Source: Palsa-504 sp963756575 (GTDB lineage: Bacteria > Actinomycetota > Actinomycetes > Streptosporangiales > Streptosporangiaceae). From it: a DNA stretch of 64,000 bases. Position 1 is the stretch's first letter. Each line of letters starts with the position of its first letter. Made by a program: the position numbers and the translations under genes. The stretch lies in assembly GCA_963756575.1 (NCBI GenBank), contig CAVWOM010000016.1, positions 372,001 through 436,000 of the forward strand. Reading direction: 5' to 3'. Of the stretch, positions 8,138-17,030 are shown in pieces. Below the pieces are notes generated by a model, which worked only from the letters and a program-made list of their open reading frames with translations, was not told the origin of the DNA and did not search any database.

Positions 8138-9862
8138 CTACTCTCGCGTCTCGATGGCCGCGGCCGGGATCTTCTGCTCAACTCCGTGCGAGGCGCGGCC
8201 CCACTTGATGTCCGGGTAGTGCGCCTCGAAGGCGGGCCGCTCGGACCGGATCCGCGGGATCCGGTAGAAGTTGTGCCGCGGCGGCGGGCAGGAGGTCGCC
8301 CACTCGAGCGAGCTGGCGTAGCCCCACGGGTCTTCCTCGGTCACCTTCACCCCGTGCCGCCAGGTGATGTACACGTTCCAGAAGAACATGAGCACGGACA
8401 GGGCGAGCAGCCAGGACCCGACGGTCGAGATGACGTTGAGGGTGGTCACGTTCCCGGGCAGGCCCGGGTAGTTGGCGGTGCGCCGCACCTGGCCCTCGAC
8501 GCCGGTCCAGTGCTGGACCAGGAACGTCATGTTGAAGCCGATGAACATGACCCAGAACTGGACCTTGCCCAGCCGGCTGTTCAGCATCTTGCCGGTCATC
8601 TTCGGCCACCAGAAGTAGAAGCCGGCGAACATCTCGAACAGCACCGTGCCGGCCAGCACGTAGTGGAAGTGCGCGACCACGAAGTAGGAGTCGGACACGG
8701 CGAAGTCCAGCGGCGGCGAGGCCAGGATGATGCCGGTGACGCCGCCGAAGACGAACGTGATCAGGAAGCCGACCGTGTACAGCATGGGCGGCTCGAAGGT
8801 GATCTGCCCCTTCCACATGGTGCCGATCCAGTTGAAGTACTTCACCCCGGTGGGCACCGCGATCAGGAAGGTCATGAACGAGAAGAACGGCAGCAGGACC
8901 GCGCCGGTGGTGAACATGTGGTGCGCCCACACGGTCATCGACAGGCCCGCGATCGCGATCGTGGCGGCGATCAGCGTCTTGTAGCCGAACAGCGGCTTGC
9001 GGCTGAACACCGGGATGATCTCGGTCGCGATGCCGAAGAAGGGCAACGCGAGGATGTAGACCTCGGGATGGCCGAAGAACCAGAACAGGTTCTGCCACAT
9101 GATCGCGCCGCCGCTGGCGGCGTCGAAGACGTGCGCGCCGAGGCGCCGGTCGATCTCGAGCACGAGCAGCGCGGCGGCGAGCACCGGGAAGGCCATCAGC
9201 ACCAGCATCGAGGTGAGCAGCGCGTTCCAGGTGAACATCGGCATCCGGAACATCGTCATGCCCGGGGCCCGCATGCAGAAGATCGTGGTGACGAAGTTGA
9301 CCCCGCCGAGGATAGTGCCCAGGCCGGACAGCGTCAGGCCCATGATCCACATGTCGGCGCCCACCCCGGGCGAGTAGATCGCGCTGGTCAGCGGTGAGTA
9401 GGCGTACCAGCCGAACGACGCCGAGCCGCCCGGGGTCAGGAAGCTGGCCAGCAGGATCAGGCCGCCGAACGTGAACATGTAGTAGCTGAGCAGGTTCATC
9501 CGCGGGAACGCCACGTCGGGCGCGCCGATCTGCAGCGGCACCAGCTCGTTCGCGAACCCGACGAACAGCGGGGTCGCGAACAGCAGCAGCATGAGAGTGC
9601 CGTGCATGGTGAACAGCTCGTTGTACTGCTGGTCGGACACCACGTGCTGGTTCGGCCCGAGGAGCTGGACCCGGATGAGGAGCGCCATCACCCCGGCGAC
9701 CAGGAAGAAGAAGAACGAGGTGATCAGGTACAGATGCCCGATGATCTTGTGGTCGGTGGAGGACAGCCAGCCCGCGAGGACGTTGCCCTTGCGCTCGGTC
9801 CGCGGCGTGACGTAGGCGCTGACCGGGCCGGTGGGAGGGATCGGGCGTTCGATCGTGCTCAC
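8138..9862 (-). CDS. ctaD: Cytochrome c oxidase subunit I
   Basis: 574 residues, 12 membrane spans, catalytic subunit of the aa3-type oxidase that reduces O2 and pumps protons. Visible ligands: heme a His in MHGTLM, the CuB His and cross-linked Tyr in WFFGHPEVY, the CuB pair in WAHHMF, and heme a3/a histidines in VVAHFHYVLAG. The GTG start at 9862 overlaps the ctaC stop (GTGA) and gives the expected N-terminus before LSSTDHKIIGHLYL. The frame stays open far upstream as antisense noise, so the overlap decides the start. Confidence 0.95.
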   Translation of the reverse strand: MSTIERPIPPTGPVSAYVTPRTERKGNVLAGWLSSTDHKIIGHLYLITSFFFFLVAGVMALLIRVQLLGPNQHVVSDQQYNELFTMHGTLMLLLFATPLFVGFANELVPLQIGAPDVAFPRMNLLSYYMFTFGGLILLASFLTPGGSASFGWYAYSPLTSAIYSPGVGADMWIMGLTLSGLGTILGGVNFVTTIFCMRAPGMTMFRMPMFTWNALLTSMLVLMAFPVLAAALLVLEIDRRLGAHVFDAASGGAIMWQNLFWFFGHPEVYILALPFFGIATEIIPVFSRKPLFGYKTLIAATIAIAGLSMTVWAHHMFTTGAVLLPFFSFMTFLIAVPTGVKYFNWIGTMWKGQITFEPPMLYTVGFLITFVFGGVTGIILASPPLDFAVSDSYFVVAHFHYVLAGTVLFEMFAGFYFWWPKMTGKMLNSRLGKVQFWVMFIGFNMTFLVQHWTGVEGQVRRTANYPGLPGNVTTLNVISTVGSWLLALSVLMFFWNVYITWRHGVKVTEEDPWGYASSLEWATSCPPPRHNFYRIPRIRSERPAFEAHYPDIKWGRASHGVEQKIPAAAIETRE

Positions 9863-10677
9863 TGGGTGCTCCCGGATGAACTCTGCGCCGCCTGCTGGGC
9901 GCTTATGTACGTCTGGAACTGCTGCGGGGTCACGACCTTCAGCGTGAACAGCATCTTGCTGTGGTAAAGGCCGCACAGCTCGCTGCAGTGCCCGAGGAAG
10001 GTGCCCGTCTTGGTGGCGGTGACCGTGAAGTGGTTCGGGTGACCCGGGATGACGTCGCGCTTGAACAGGAACTGGGGCACCCAGAACGCGTGGATGACGT
10101 CCTGCGAGGTCAGGTTGAACTGAACCGTCTCCCCGGTCGGGATCTCGAGCACCGGCAGCGGCCCCTCGCCGTACATGTTCCCGGTGTTGGTCACGTGGTA
10201 CTGCGGGTAGTTGAACTGCCAGCTCCACTGGAAGCCGAGCACGTTCACGGTGACCGCGGGGTTCTTGGGGACGTTGTCGACGTAGTTCTCGTCCTTCGCG
10301 GTGAAGTAGAAGAGCACCGCGATCAGCACGAACGGCACCGCCGTGTACATGATCTCGATGGGCATGTTGTAGCGCGCCTGCGGCGGCAGCTTGTCGCCGC
10401 GCTTGCGGTGGAAGACCACCGCCCACAGGACCAGGCCCCAGATCAGCACGCAGACCGCGAACGCCGCGATCCAGGACCCCTGCCACAGCGTCAGGACGGT
10501 CTCGCCCTGCTTGGTGATCGGAGGCGGGAATCCGAGCCGGGTGAACGTGTCGTTCGTGCACCCGGTGAGACCGAGGACCACCAGGGTGAGCGCGACCGTC
10601 AGGCCAGCCGCGCGCGTGGCGCGGGACCGGCCCGGACGGGGCTTACTGGAGCCCTGTTCGGCGTTATCGGTAGTCAA
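9859..10677 (-). CDS. ctaC: Cytochrome c oxidase subunit II
   Basis: 272 residues. An N-terminal export segment ends in a lipobox (VLGLTGC), then two membrane spans and the periplasmic cupredoxin domain. The binuclear CuA site is HCSELCGLYHSKM, with both Cys, two His and Met. It accepts electrons from cytochrome c or the bc complex and passes them to CtaD. First gene of ctaC-ctaD-ctaF. The roughly 180 bp upstream, toward the TusA-like gene, holds the promoter, but I see no unambiguous -35/-10 pair. Confidence 0.94.
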   Translation of the reverse strand: MTTDNAEQGSSKPRPGRSRATRAAGLTVALTLVVLGLTGCTNDTFTRLGFPPPITKQGETVLTLWQGSWIAAFAVCVLIWGLVLWAVVFHRKRGDKLPPQARYNMPIEIMYTAVPFVLIAVLFYFTAKDENYVDNVPKNPAVTVNVLGFQWSWQFNYPQYHVTNTGNMYGEGPLPVLEIPTGETVQFNLTSQDVIHAFWVPQFLFKRDVIPGHPNHFTVTATKTGTFLGHCSELCGLYHSKMLFTLKVVTPQQFQTYISAQQAAQSSSGSTQ

Positions 10678-10853
10678 GGCGAGGGCCTTCCTCGGTTCTG
10701 CTACAACGTGTCGTGCAAACAGTATCGCGCGCCGCCCGCACGGCAGCTAGGACCCCACATGTTTGCGTCATCTTTGCGTGGCGCGCGCGTACCGGCAGCC
10801 GGGGCGGGCATGATGGAGAGCGTGAGGGCGTGCTCGCGAGCTCAGGAAACGGC

Positions 10854-11236
10854 GTGACCGGGCGCCGGGCCCGCCTGTTCGGGCGCGCGCCCGCCGGCCA
10901 GGCGGACCGGCCGGCCGCCGGGACCGCACCCGCCCGGCCGATAGAGGCCGAACGAGGCGTGGTTCCCGTCCCCCCGCCGACCGCAGCCCTGGTCATCGAC
11001 GCCCTCGGCCGCAAGTGCCCCATTCCCATCATCATGCTCGCGGAGCAGATCAGGGACATACCCCTGGGTGCGGTGGTCGCGGTGCTCGCCGACGACCCGG
11101 CCGCCTACACCGACATACCGTCCTGGTGCACGATGAAGGCGCACGAGTTCGTCGCCCATCAGGAACTGCCGCAGGGCGGCTGGGCCCTGTACATCCGCCG
11201 CCGGCTGTTACCCGCGGGACGCTCAGCTCGGCCTGA
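10854..11236 (+). CDS. TusA/SirA-family sulfur carrier-like protein (probable frameshift near 3' end)
   Basis: The reading frame contains a complete TusA-like domain: VIDALGRKCPIPIIMLAEQI with the conserved Cys, then VLADDPAAYTDIPSWCTMKA and a terminal WALYIRRR. TusA-family proteins relay sulfur as a Cys persulfide. Start is uncertain: GTG 10854, or GTG 10959 just before the domain. After the domain ends near 11204, the frame stays open to 11642, antisense through ctaG, giving a tail no TusA protein has. The adjacent frame stops at 11236, only 14 bp into the convergent gene, so a missing base near 11200 is likely. The coordinates given assume this. Confidence 0.55.
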
Positions 11237-12221
11237 ACCGGCTGGTGAACCGCGGGTCGTCCTCCCACCAGGGCTTGTCGGCCTGCCCTGCTTCCGGCTC
11301 GCTGGCCGCGGCGGCGGCGAGTTCCGCGTCCCTGGCGTCCAGACGTGCGTCGATCCTGGCCGCGTCGGACTCGTCCTCGCGCATCAGCTGGATCAGCTGC
11401 GCGGCCAGGAACGGCAGGCCGACGAGGTCGCCGAGGATCCACAGCGCTCCCCCGCCGATGATCTGGTCCGACTGGAGGCTGGGCCCCCAGGGCCGGGCCA
11501 GCGCGTGGTACCAGGCTGGGCCGATGAGGTTCTGGTCGGCGATGATCGCGAGCCCGAGGAAGGCGTCGCCGATCACCTCGGCGCCGGTGATCCACATCGA
11601 GACCGCGTAGGAGTACTCCTTCGGCACCGGGTCGACCCGTAGCAGCGTCCAGAAGAACGTGAACCCCGGGGCCAGCAGCGCCAGGTACGTCAGTTCCCGG
11701 ATGGCCGTGCTGTGGAACACCGCCGTGTACCACGAGGTGAAGTACATGACGAAGGGCACCGCCACCAGCGCGAACGTGGTGATCGCGGGAAACGTGAGGA
11801 TCCGGGCCGGGCGCGAGCGGATGGCCGCCTCCAGGCGCGCGCCCGCGCCGGGGAACACCGCGATGAACAAGCTGATCGGACGGCCGAGGACCAGGAACAG
11901 CGGCACCACCAGGACGAGCAGCACCGTCTGGATGGCCCGGGCGTAGAACAGCACCGGCTGGTAGGCGCCCACCCAGGACATCGTGGCGATGACCCAGAAG
12001 CCCAGGCCGACGCCGAGGAACCAGATCCGCCGGGCCACCGGCCAGTCCCGCTGCCTGCGGACCCCGGCGATATAACCGCCGCCGAGGAGCAGCACCAGCA
12101 CCAGCATCGGCAGGTCGAGCGTCCACTCGGTGAACGCCCGCGCCACCGTCAGCTCGGGCGGCCCGTGATACCCGGAGGCCAGCGAATGGCCCAGGGCCGC
12201 CGCCATTTTCATGCCAGCCAC
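11223..12221 (-). CDS. ctaG: Cytochrome c oxidase assembly protein, CtaG (caa3) type
   Basis: 332 residues with seven or more membrane spans, matching PF09678 (caa3_CtaG). Membrane-embedded His and Met residues and a FTEWTLDLPMLVLVLLLGG first span are visible. An Asp/Glu-rich cytoplasmic tail ends it. The family delivers copper to, or otherwise assembles, the oxidase, consistent with its place beside ctaC-ctaD-ctaF. It converges on the TusA-like gene. Confidence 0.85.
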   Translation of the reverse strand: MAGMKMAAALGHSLASGYHGPPELTVARAFTEWTLDLPMLVLVLLLGGGYIAGVRRQRDWPVARRIWFLGVGLGFWVIATMSWVGAYQPVLFYARAIQTVLLVLVVPLFLVLGRPISLFIAVFPGAGARLEAAIRSRPARILTFPAITTFALVAVPFVMYFTSWYTAVFHSTAIRELTYLALLAPGFTFFWTLLRVDPVPKEYSYAVSMWITGAEVIGDAFLGLAIIADQNLIGPAWYHALARPWGPSLQSDQIIGGGALWILGDLVGLPFLAAQLIQLMREDESDAARIDARLDARDAELAAAAASEPEAGQADKPWWEDDPRFTSRFRPS

Positions 12222-12282
12222 GCTACCGCCGGTCCCGCCCTGGCCGGGCGCCGCCCCGGCCAGGGCGAGTGACCGGCGAGTG

Positions 12283-12906
12283 TCAGGTGCCGCTGGAGCC
12301 GGGGCGGACGGGGGCGATGAACAGGGTCTGGACGGACTTGCCGCAGCCGTAGGCGGTGTCGGGCAGGTAGACGGCGGTGAACTGGTCGGGCGGGAAGACC
12401 TTCACGTCCGTCGCCTTGGCGGGCTGGCAGGTCGAGCTCGGGAAGTTCAGCGCGTCCACGATCTGCAGCTGGGCGTGGGCGGTCGCGCCCGGGGCCAGCG
12501 TGACGGTGGTCGCCGGCGTGCTCGTACTGCGCTTGGCGGCCAGGCCGAGCTGCTGGTGCGACGGCCCGGTGACCAGGGAGACCCCGGGGTAGCCGGTGAG
12601 CGTGCACGGGCTGCCCGAGGTGTTGGTGAAGTCGATGGTCTGGTACACGCCGCCGGCGTAGCCGTCGGAGGCGCCCAGCTTGACCCGCAGCGCGGTGGTC
12701 GCGCAGCTCGTCCCCGCCGCCGAGGAGGACGGCGCCACCGCGGCCGGGGTAGTGCTGCTGGCGGCCGGGGCGCTCGGGCTGGCTGTGACGGTCGTGGTGG
12801 AACCGGCCGCGGGCGGCTGGCTGCTGCCCGATGACGCGCAGCCAGCCAGCGCCGCGGCGCAGATCAGCGCGCCCGCCGCGAGGGCGGGCCTGCCGGAGAG
12901 ATGCAT
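12283..12906 (-). CDS. DUF4232 lipoprotein
   Basis: 207 residues. A signal peptide ends in lipobox LAGC at Cys23, followed by a Ser/Thr/Ala/Pro-rich linker to about residue 65. The C-terminal DUF4232 domain carries the hallmark CTLTGYPGVSLV and paired Cys residues. DUF4232 proteins are surface lipoproteins of actinomycetes with no settled function. The gene starts 4 bp after the stop of the next upstream exported protein, so the two are probably co-transcribed. Confidence 0.82.
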   Translation of the reverse strand: MHLSGRPALAAGALICAAALAGCASSGSSQPPAAGSTTTVTASPSAPAASSTTPAAVAPSSSAAGTSCATTALRVKLGASDGYAGGVYQTIDFTNTSGSPCTLTGYPGVSLVTGPSHQQLGLAAKRSTSTPATTVTLAPGATAHAQLQIVDALNFPSSTCQPAKATDVKVFPPDQFTAVYLPDTAYGCGKSVQTLFIAPVRPGSSGT

Positions 12907-12910
12907 GGCT

Positions 12911-13441
12911 TCAGGCTCCAGCGGAAGAAGAAGTAACCAGCGGGAAGGTCTGGGTCACCGGGGCGTACACCCACTTGTGGTGCACGGAATCGTAGTAGCC
13001 CGGGCGCGCGCCGGGGAGGATCAGCGTCAGCTTCGTGTAGGCGTGCTCACCGGAGCCCACCGCCTGGCTGCCCCACAGGACGACCAGCGCGGGATAACTG
13101 TGGAAGTGCCCGGCCGCGCAATAGGGCGTGCAGTCGTTCTGCACCAGCGTGCCCTGGGCGCTGGCCAGGCCGGGGGTCCAGGAAGCCCAGGCCAGCTTCT
13201 CCACAGCGGAGTTGCCGTCGGCACAGGCGAGAACGAAGTCCCTGGGCCGGACCAGGGCGTGCTGGCCGGGGCAGTCGAAAACCACGATCCGCCCGGCCGC
13301 ATGCCGGGCCGGGGCGGCCGCTGGGTGCGCGGTGGCGGCCTGCGCCGTCCCGCTCAGGGTCAACCCGGTGACAGTGAGCCCCGTAACAGCCAACACAGCG
13401 GCGACCAAGGTGAGCACAGCGACGAACCAAGAACGTTTCAC
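12911..13441 (-). CDS. Secreted protein of unknown function
   Basis: 176 residues. A clear Sec signal peptide (MKRSWFVAVLTLVAAVLAV, cleavage after a GTAQA-like site near residue 35) precedes a roughly 140-residue domain. That domain has four Cys, including a CTPYC pair before AAGHFHSYPALVVLWGS, suggesting two disulfides. I do not assign a family, but the NDC-x3-C-AAG-x-FHSYP pattern looks like a conserved actinobacterial secreted domain. It is co-directional and adjacent to the DUF4232 lipoprotein. Confidence 0.7.
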   Translation of the reverse strand: MKRSWFVAVLTLVAAVLAVTGLTVTGLTLSGTAQAATAHPAAAPARHAAGRIVVFDCPGQHALVRPRDFVLACADGNSAVEKLAWASWTPGLASAQGTLVQNDCTPYCAAGHFHSYPALVVLWGSQAVGSGEHAYTKLTLILPGARPGYYDSVHHKWVYAPVTQTFPLVTSSSAGA

Positions 13442-13515
13442 GACGTCTCCTCAGGAAGAAAATTCTTTACATACCTGGAGACGCCGGACGGGGGTTCCGG
13501 GTTGGGCCGGAATTT

Positions 13516-13553
13516 AACGAGCTGGGCACCCGGGGCGGGTGACCCAGCTCGTT
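13516..13553. terminator. Hairpin terminator downstream of adoK
   Basis: Perfect 11-bp inverted repeat: AACGAGCTGGG at 13516-13526 and CCCAGCTCGTT at 13543-13553, with a 16-nt loop that can pair further. It sits 18 bp past the adoK stop on the minus strand, before the promoter of the secreted-protein gene. No T-tract follows, which is common for actinobacterial terminators. Confidence 0.7.
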
Positions 13554-13570
13554 CGGCTTCGAAAAAGGGC

Positions 13571-14551
13571 TCAGGCGGGTAGGTGGGACGCTACCTCAGC
13601 CGCCGCCGTGTCGCCGTACGCGGCGGCGAAGCGGTCGGCCAGCGGGCCGGGCTTGAGGTTGTACTCCTGCGGCCCGATGGCCTCCAGCGCGTGCACGGCC
13701 ATCAGGTTGCCGAGCTGAGCGGCCCGCTCCAGCGACAGGCCCCAGGCCACGGCGGCCAGGAAGCCGGAACGGAACGCGTCGCCGGAACCGGTCGGGTCGA
13801 CGGGCTTGGCGTCGGGCACGGCGGGCACCGAGATCACGGGCTCGCCCTTGCGCTCGATCCGGGCGCCGCCCGCGCCGAGCGTGGTGATCCTGACGCCGAC
13901 GCGGTCCAGCATCTCCGCGCCGCCCCAGCCGGACTTGCGCTCGATCAGGGCTTCCTCGTACTCGTTGCCGAACAGGTAAGCCGCGCCGTCGACCAGGATG
14001 CGCACCTGCTCGTCGCCGAGGATCCGGGCCAGCTGCTGCGAGGGATCGGCGGCGAACGCCAGGCCGGCCTCGCGGCAATCCTCGGTCCGGGCCACCATGG
14101 CCCCGGGATCGCCCGCCCCGACCAGCACCAGGTCGATGCCGCCGTGCTCGGCCGCCAGCGGCGCGAGCTTGATGTCCGCGTCCTCGCTCATCGCGCCGGC
14201 GTAGAACGAGCCGATCTGGTTGCCCTCGGTGTCGGTCGTGCAGACGAAGCGGGCGGTGTGCTTGAGCAGCGACTCCCGTACGCCCGCGGTGCTGACGCCG
14301 TGGTCTTCCAGCCAGCGCCGGTAGTCCACGAAGTCGGTTCCGACCCCGCCGACGAGCAGCGGCCGCAGGCCGAGCACCCCGAGTCCGAAGGCGATGTTGG
14401 CCGCCACGCCACCGCGGCGGATGGCCAGCTCGTCGACAAGGAACGACAGCGAGACGCGGTCGAGCTTGTCCGCGATGAGCTGATCGGTGAACTTGCCCGG
14501 AAACGTCATCAGGTGGTCGGTCGCGATCGACCCCGTCACGGCAATACGCAC
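13571..14551 (-). CDS. adoK: PfkB-family carbohydrate kinase, probable adenosine kinase
   Basis: 326 residues. Ribokinase fold with N-terminal MRIAVTGSIATDHLM, substrate-loop RRGGVAANIAFGLGVLG, and C-terminal anion hole/catalytic base DPTGSGDAFRSGF. Length, sequence style and neighbourhood match the mycobacterial adenosine kinase (Rv2202c type), which also lies close to ctaC and an IscA/HesB gene. It would phosphorylate adenosine to AMP. Another sugar or nucleoside substrate cannot be excluded, because the family is broad. It is followed by a strong hairpin and preceded by the IscA-type gene. Confidence 0.78.
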   Translation of the reverse strand: MRIAVTGSIATDHLMTFPGKFTDQLIADKLDRVSLSFLVDELAIRRGGVAANIAFGLGVLGLRPLLVGGVGTDFVDYRRWLEDHGVSTAGVRESLLKHTARFVCTTDTEGNQIGSFYAGAMSEDADIKLAPLAAEHGGIDLVLVGAGDPGAMVARTEDCREAGLAFAADPSQQLARILGDEQVRILVDGAAYLFGNEYEEALIERKSGWGGAEMLDRVGVRITTLGAGGARIERKGEPVISVPAVPDAKPVDPTGSGDAFRSGFLAAVAWGLSLERAAQLGNLMAVHALEAIGPQEYNLKPGPLADRFAAAYGDTAAAEVASHLPA

Positions 14552-14578
14552 GGCGTTACCTTATCCCCCCGGCCGCCG

Positions 14579-14980
14579 TCAGTGGAACGAGTCGCCGCAG
14601 GCGCAGGAACCCGTCGCGTTCGGGTTGTCGATCGTGAAGCCCTGCTTCTCGATCGTGTCCACGAAGTCGATGGTCGCGCCCATCAGGTACGGGGCGCTCA
14701 TCTTGTCGGTCACGACCTGGACGCCGTCGAAGTCGGCGACGATGTCGCCGTCGATGGCACGCTCGTCGAAGTAGAGCTGGTACTTAAGCCCCGAGCAGCC
14801 GCCCGGCTGCACCGCGATACGCAGCTTGAGGTCCTCACGGCCCTCCTGCGCGAGCAGCGCGCTCACCTTAGTCGCCGCGCCGTTGGTCAGGACGATCCCC
14901 TGCGTGGCTTCTTGCTGAACAGTCACCTTAGCTCCCGCCTGGTTCATGTGCCGTTGTTTCATGGGCGCTGTCGCGGCCAT
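14579..14980 (-). CDS. erpA: A-type iron-sulfur carrier (IscA/ErpA/HesB family)
   Basis: 133 residues. The three conserved ligand cysteines are present: one in QPGGCSGLKYQLYFD and a C-x-C in ATGSCACGDSF at the C-terminus. A-type carriers pass Fe-S clusters to apoproteins. The ATG at 14980 is preceded by TTGGAG at 7-nt spacing, which favours it over the internal ATG at 14947. Located between adoK and the Psp-associated genes. Which A-type subtype it is cannot be settled from sequence alone. Confidence 0.88.
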   Translation of the reverse strand: MAATAPMKQRHMNQAGAKVTVQQEATQGIVLTNGAATKVSALLAQEGREDLKLRIAVQPGGCSGLKYQLYFDERAIDGDIVADFDGVQVVTDKMSAPYLMGATIDFVDTIEKQGFTIDNPNATGSCACGDSFH

Positions 14981-15058
14981 GGCGTTGCTCCAACGTGCAC
15001 CACAACGATATGCGGTGCGAACGCATTCCAGCCACCCCTGAGGCGTGGCTCACAGGCC

Positions 15059-15640
15059 CTACAGGCCGGGGGCGCCCCAGACGGGGAACCACCGGGCCAG
15101 GTCCGGCTCCCACTTCAGGTCGCTGCCGATCACGCTCTTGACCTGCAGTTCGAGCGCGTTGTCGCGGTGCTCGCCGGACAGCGGGGCGAACGGGTAGAAC
15201 GAGCCTCGCTTGTACAGGTAGACGAGGGCGAGACGGCGCTCCTGGTCGTCGGAGAAGGCGACCAGGGTGCACAGCAGCTGCGGGCCGAAGCCGTTGTCGA
15301 CCAGCGAGGAGTTGACCGCGTGCAGGTCGGTGACCAGCGTGTCGAGCTGGTCCGACATGCGCGAGCTGACCAGCCAGGTGAAGCCGAAGTTGTCCTTCGT
15401 CACCTCGACCGGCAGGCCGCCGTCGGCGTGCGAACTCGAGTTGAGCAGTTCCTGCACGTCCTTCTGGACGTCGGAGAAGGAACGTCCTTCGACCGAGCGG
15501 AAGCAGACGGAGCCGGATCCCGTGGGCTTGAACCCGGCTCCCGCGTCCAGCGTGACCGCGGCCGACGGCAGCGCGAACAGGTCGTCCAGCTTGGGCTGGA
15601 CCGGCTTGGTCCGGCCGAGCAGCGAGTCGAGGAAGCCCAC
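15059..15640 (-). CDS. pspAB: PspA-associated protein PspAB
   Basis: 193 residues, starting MGFLDSLLGRTKPVQPKLDD, soluble, with no catalytic motif visible. It matches the actinobacterial PspAB family by N-terminus, length and position next to an HtpX protease and upstream PspA/PspAA. Function is unknown. Co-occurrence suggests a role in the PspA envelope-stress response. It starts 12 bp after the htpX stop. Confidence 0.8.
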   Translation of the reverse strand: MGFLDSLLGRTKPVQPKLDDLFALPSAAVTLDAGAGFKPTGSGSVCFRSVEGRSFSDVQKDVQELLNSSSHADGGLPVEVTKDNFGFTWLVSSRMSDQLDTLVTDLHAVNSSLVDNGFGPQLLCTLVAFSDDQERRLALVYLYKRGSFYPFAPLSGEHRDNALELQVKSVIGSDLKWEPDLARWFPVWGAPGL

Positions 15641-15652
15641 GGGTGCGTCCTG

Positions 15653-16621
15653 CTACTTTCCGAGCTGCTGCTGCAGCTTGTCGAGCTCGGCCAGCCGGCG
15701 CTCGAGGCTCGGGTGGGTGGAGAACAGGTTGGACAGGCCGCCCCCGCCGGTGCCGTGCAGGCTCATCGCGGGCGCGAAGAAGAACGCGTTCAGCGGCTGC
15801 GCGGTGCGCAGGTCCCTGGTCGGGATCCGGCCGATGTCACCGGTGACCTTGACCAGGGCGGACGCCAGCTTGCTTGGCTGGCCGGTGAGCAGCGCCCCGC
15901 TGCGGTCGGCCGACAGCTCGCGGTACCGGGACAGCAGCCTGATCAGCAGGAAGCTGATGGCGTAGACGACCGCGCTGACCACCATGAGGATAAGCATGAT
16001 GGGCAGGGCGTTGTTGTTGTTATTGCCGCCGCGTCGGCCCCCGCCGCCGCCGAACAGCTCGCCGTAGAAGGCGATCCTGACCAGCAGCGCGGCGATGATG
16101 GCCAGGAACGACGCGATCGTCATGACCTGGACGTCCTTGTGGGCCACGTGCGACATCTCGTGGGCGAGGACGCCCTCGAGCTCTTCGTTGTCGGGCAGCT
16201 TGCGCAGGATCCCGCGGGTGGCGCAGACCACCGCGTGCTCGGCGTTCCGGCCGGTCGCGAACGCGTTCGGCATGTCGGTCTCGGCGATCGCGACCCGGGG
16301 CTTGGGCATGTCGGCCAGCGCGCAGAGCCGGTCCACGATCGCGTGCAGCCGCGCCGCGTCAGGGTCGTCGGTCGGGCTGACCTCGTGCGCCCCGGCCGTG
16401 GCCAGCGCGATCTTGTCTGAATAGAACAGCGACCCGATGGCGAAGCCGCCGCCGATAACCACCGCGAACAGCACGATCGCGGCACTGGAGGCGTGATACG
16501 CCGTCCCGATGCCGATGATCGCGGCCACGAACGCGACGAACACTAGCCCGAGCAGGAACATGGTCACGGTCATCCTGACCGTGAGCCCCCGGTCGGGCGC
16601 ATACCTGGTCCGCGCCGCCAT
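15653..16621 (-). CDS. htpX: HtpX-type membrane zinc metalloprotease
   Basis: 322 residues, peptidase family M48. Two N-terminal membrane spans, zinc motif HEMSH in LEGVLAHEMSHVAHKD, and a third ligand Glu in RELSADRSGAL. A poly-Asn stretch lies between the later spans. It degrades misfolded membrane proteins. Start at ATG 16621 is chosen because a strong GGAGGT precedes it at 6-nt spacing. The frame is open further upstream without support. In a cluster with PspA-type genes. Confidence 0.9.
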   Translation of the reverse strand: MAARTRYAPDRGLTVRMTVTMFLLGLVFVAFVAAIIGIGTAYHASSAAIVLFAVVIGGGFAIGSLFYSDKIALATAGAHEVSPTDDPDAARLHAIVDRLCALADMPKPRVAIAETDMPNAFATGRNAEHAVVCATRGILRKLPDNEELEGVLAHEMSHVAHKDVQVMTIASFLAIIAALLVRIAFYGELFGGGGGRRGGNNNNNALPIMLILMVVSAVVYAISFLLIRLLSRYRELSADRSGALLTGQPSKLASALVKVTGDIGRIPTRDLRTAQPLNAFFFAPAMSLHGTGGGGLSNLFSTHPSLERRLAELDKLQQQLGK

Positions 16622-16751
16622 GGCGCACCTCCGTTCGGCTCCGGCTGGTTGTGCCGCCGGGAGCCAGCTAATTTCCCCTAGCCCAAATCTACCCGTACAA
16701 CACTGCAAGCCAACCGAACGTTACCCGCGAGTACGCTGGACCTCCCCGGCA

Positions 16752-17030
16752 TCAGCCGGGGATGAGTCCGTCGTCGTTGAGAAGCTTCCTGACCTCGTCC
16801 ATGCTCGAATCCGGGGACGGGAGAATCAGGTCCGACGGCTCGAGGGTGTCCGAGGGCATCGATGAGCCGAGCTCGCGGACCTTGTCCAGCAGTCCGTGCA
16901 GCGCGGCGGTGAAGGCGGTCTCGTCGTTGCGCTCGACCGCCGCCTCGAGCTGGGTATCCAGCTTGTTCAGCTCGACGGTCGCGGCCTCGTCGACGCTGAA
17001 CTGACCCTGGCCGAGGATCCGGACGATCAC
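16752..17030 (-). CDS. pspAA: PspA-associated protein PspAA
   Basis: 92 residues, starting MIVRILGQGQFSVDEAATVE, largely helical. It matches the small PspAA family of actinobacteria encoded directly after PspA. The gene overlaps the pspA stop by 4 bp (translational coupling). No enzymatic motif. Presumed partner or regulator of PspA at the membrane. Confidence 0.83.
   Translation of the reverse strand: MIVRILGQGQFSVDEAATVELNKLDTQLEAAVERNDETAFTAALHGLLDKVRELGSSMPSDTLEPSDLILPSPDSSMDEVRKLLNDDGLIPG

Noticed and set aside
13583..16420. A 945-codon open frame on the plus strand
   Set aside because: It is antisense to adoK, the IscA-type gene, pspAB and htpX, all with clear motifs. Its Arg/Gln/His/Gly-rich composition is the usual shadow of GC-rich genes.
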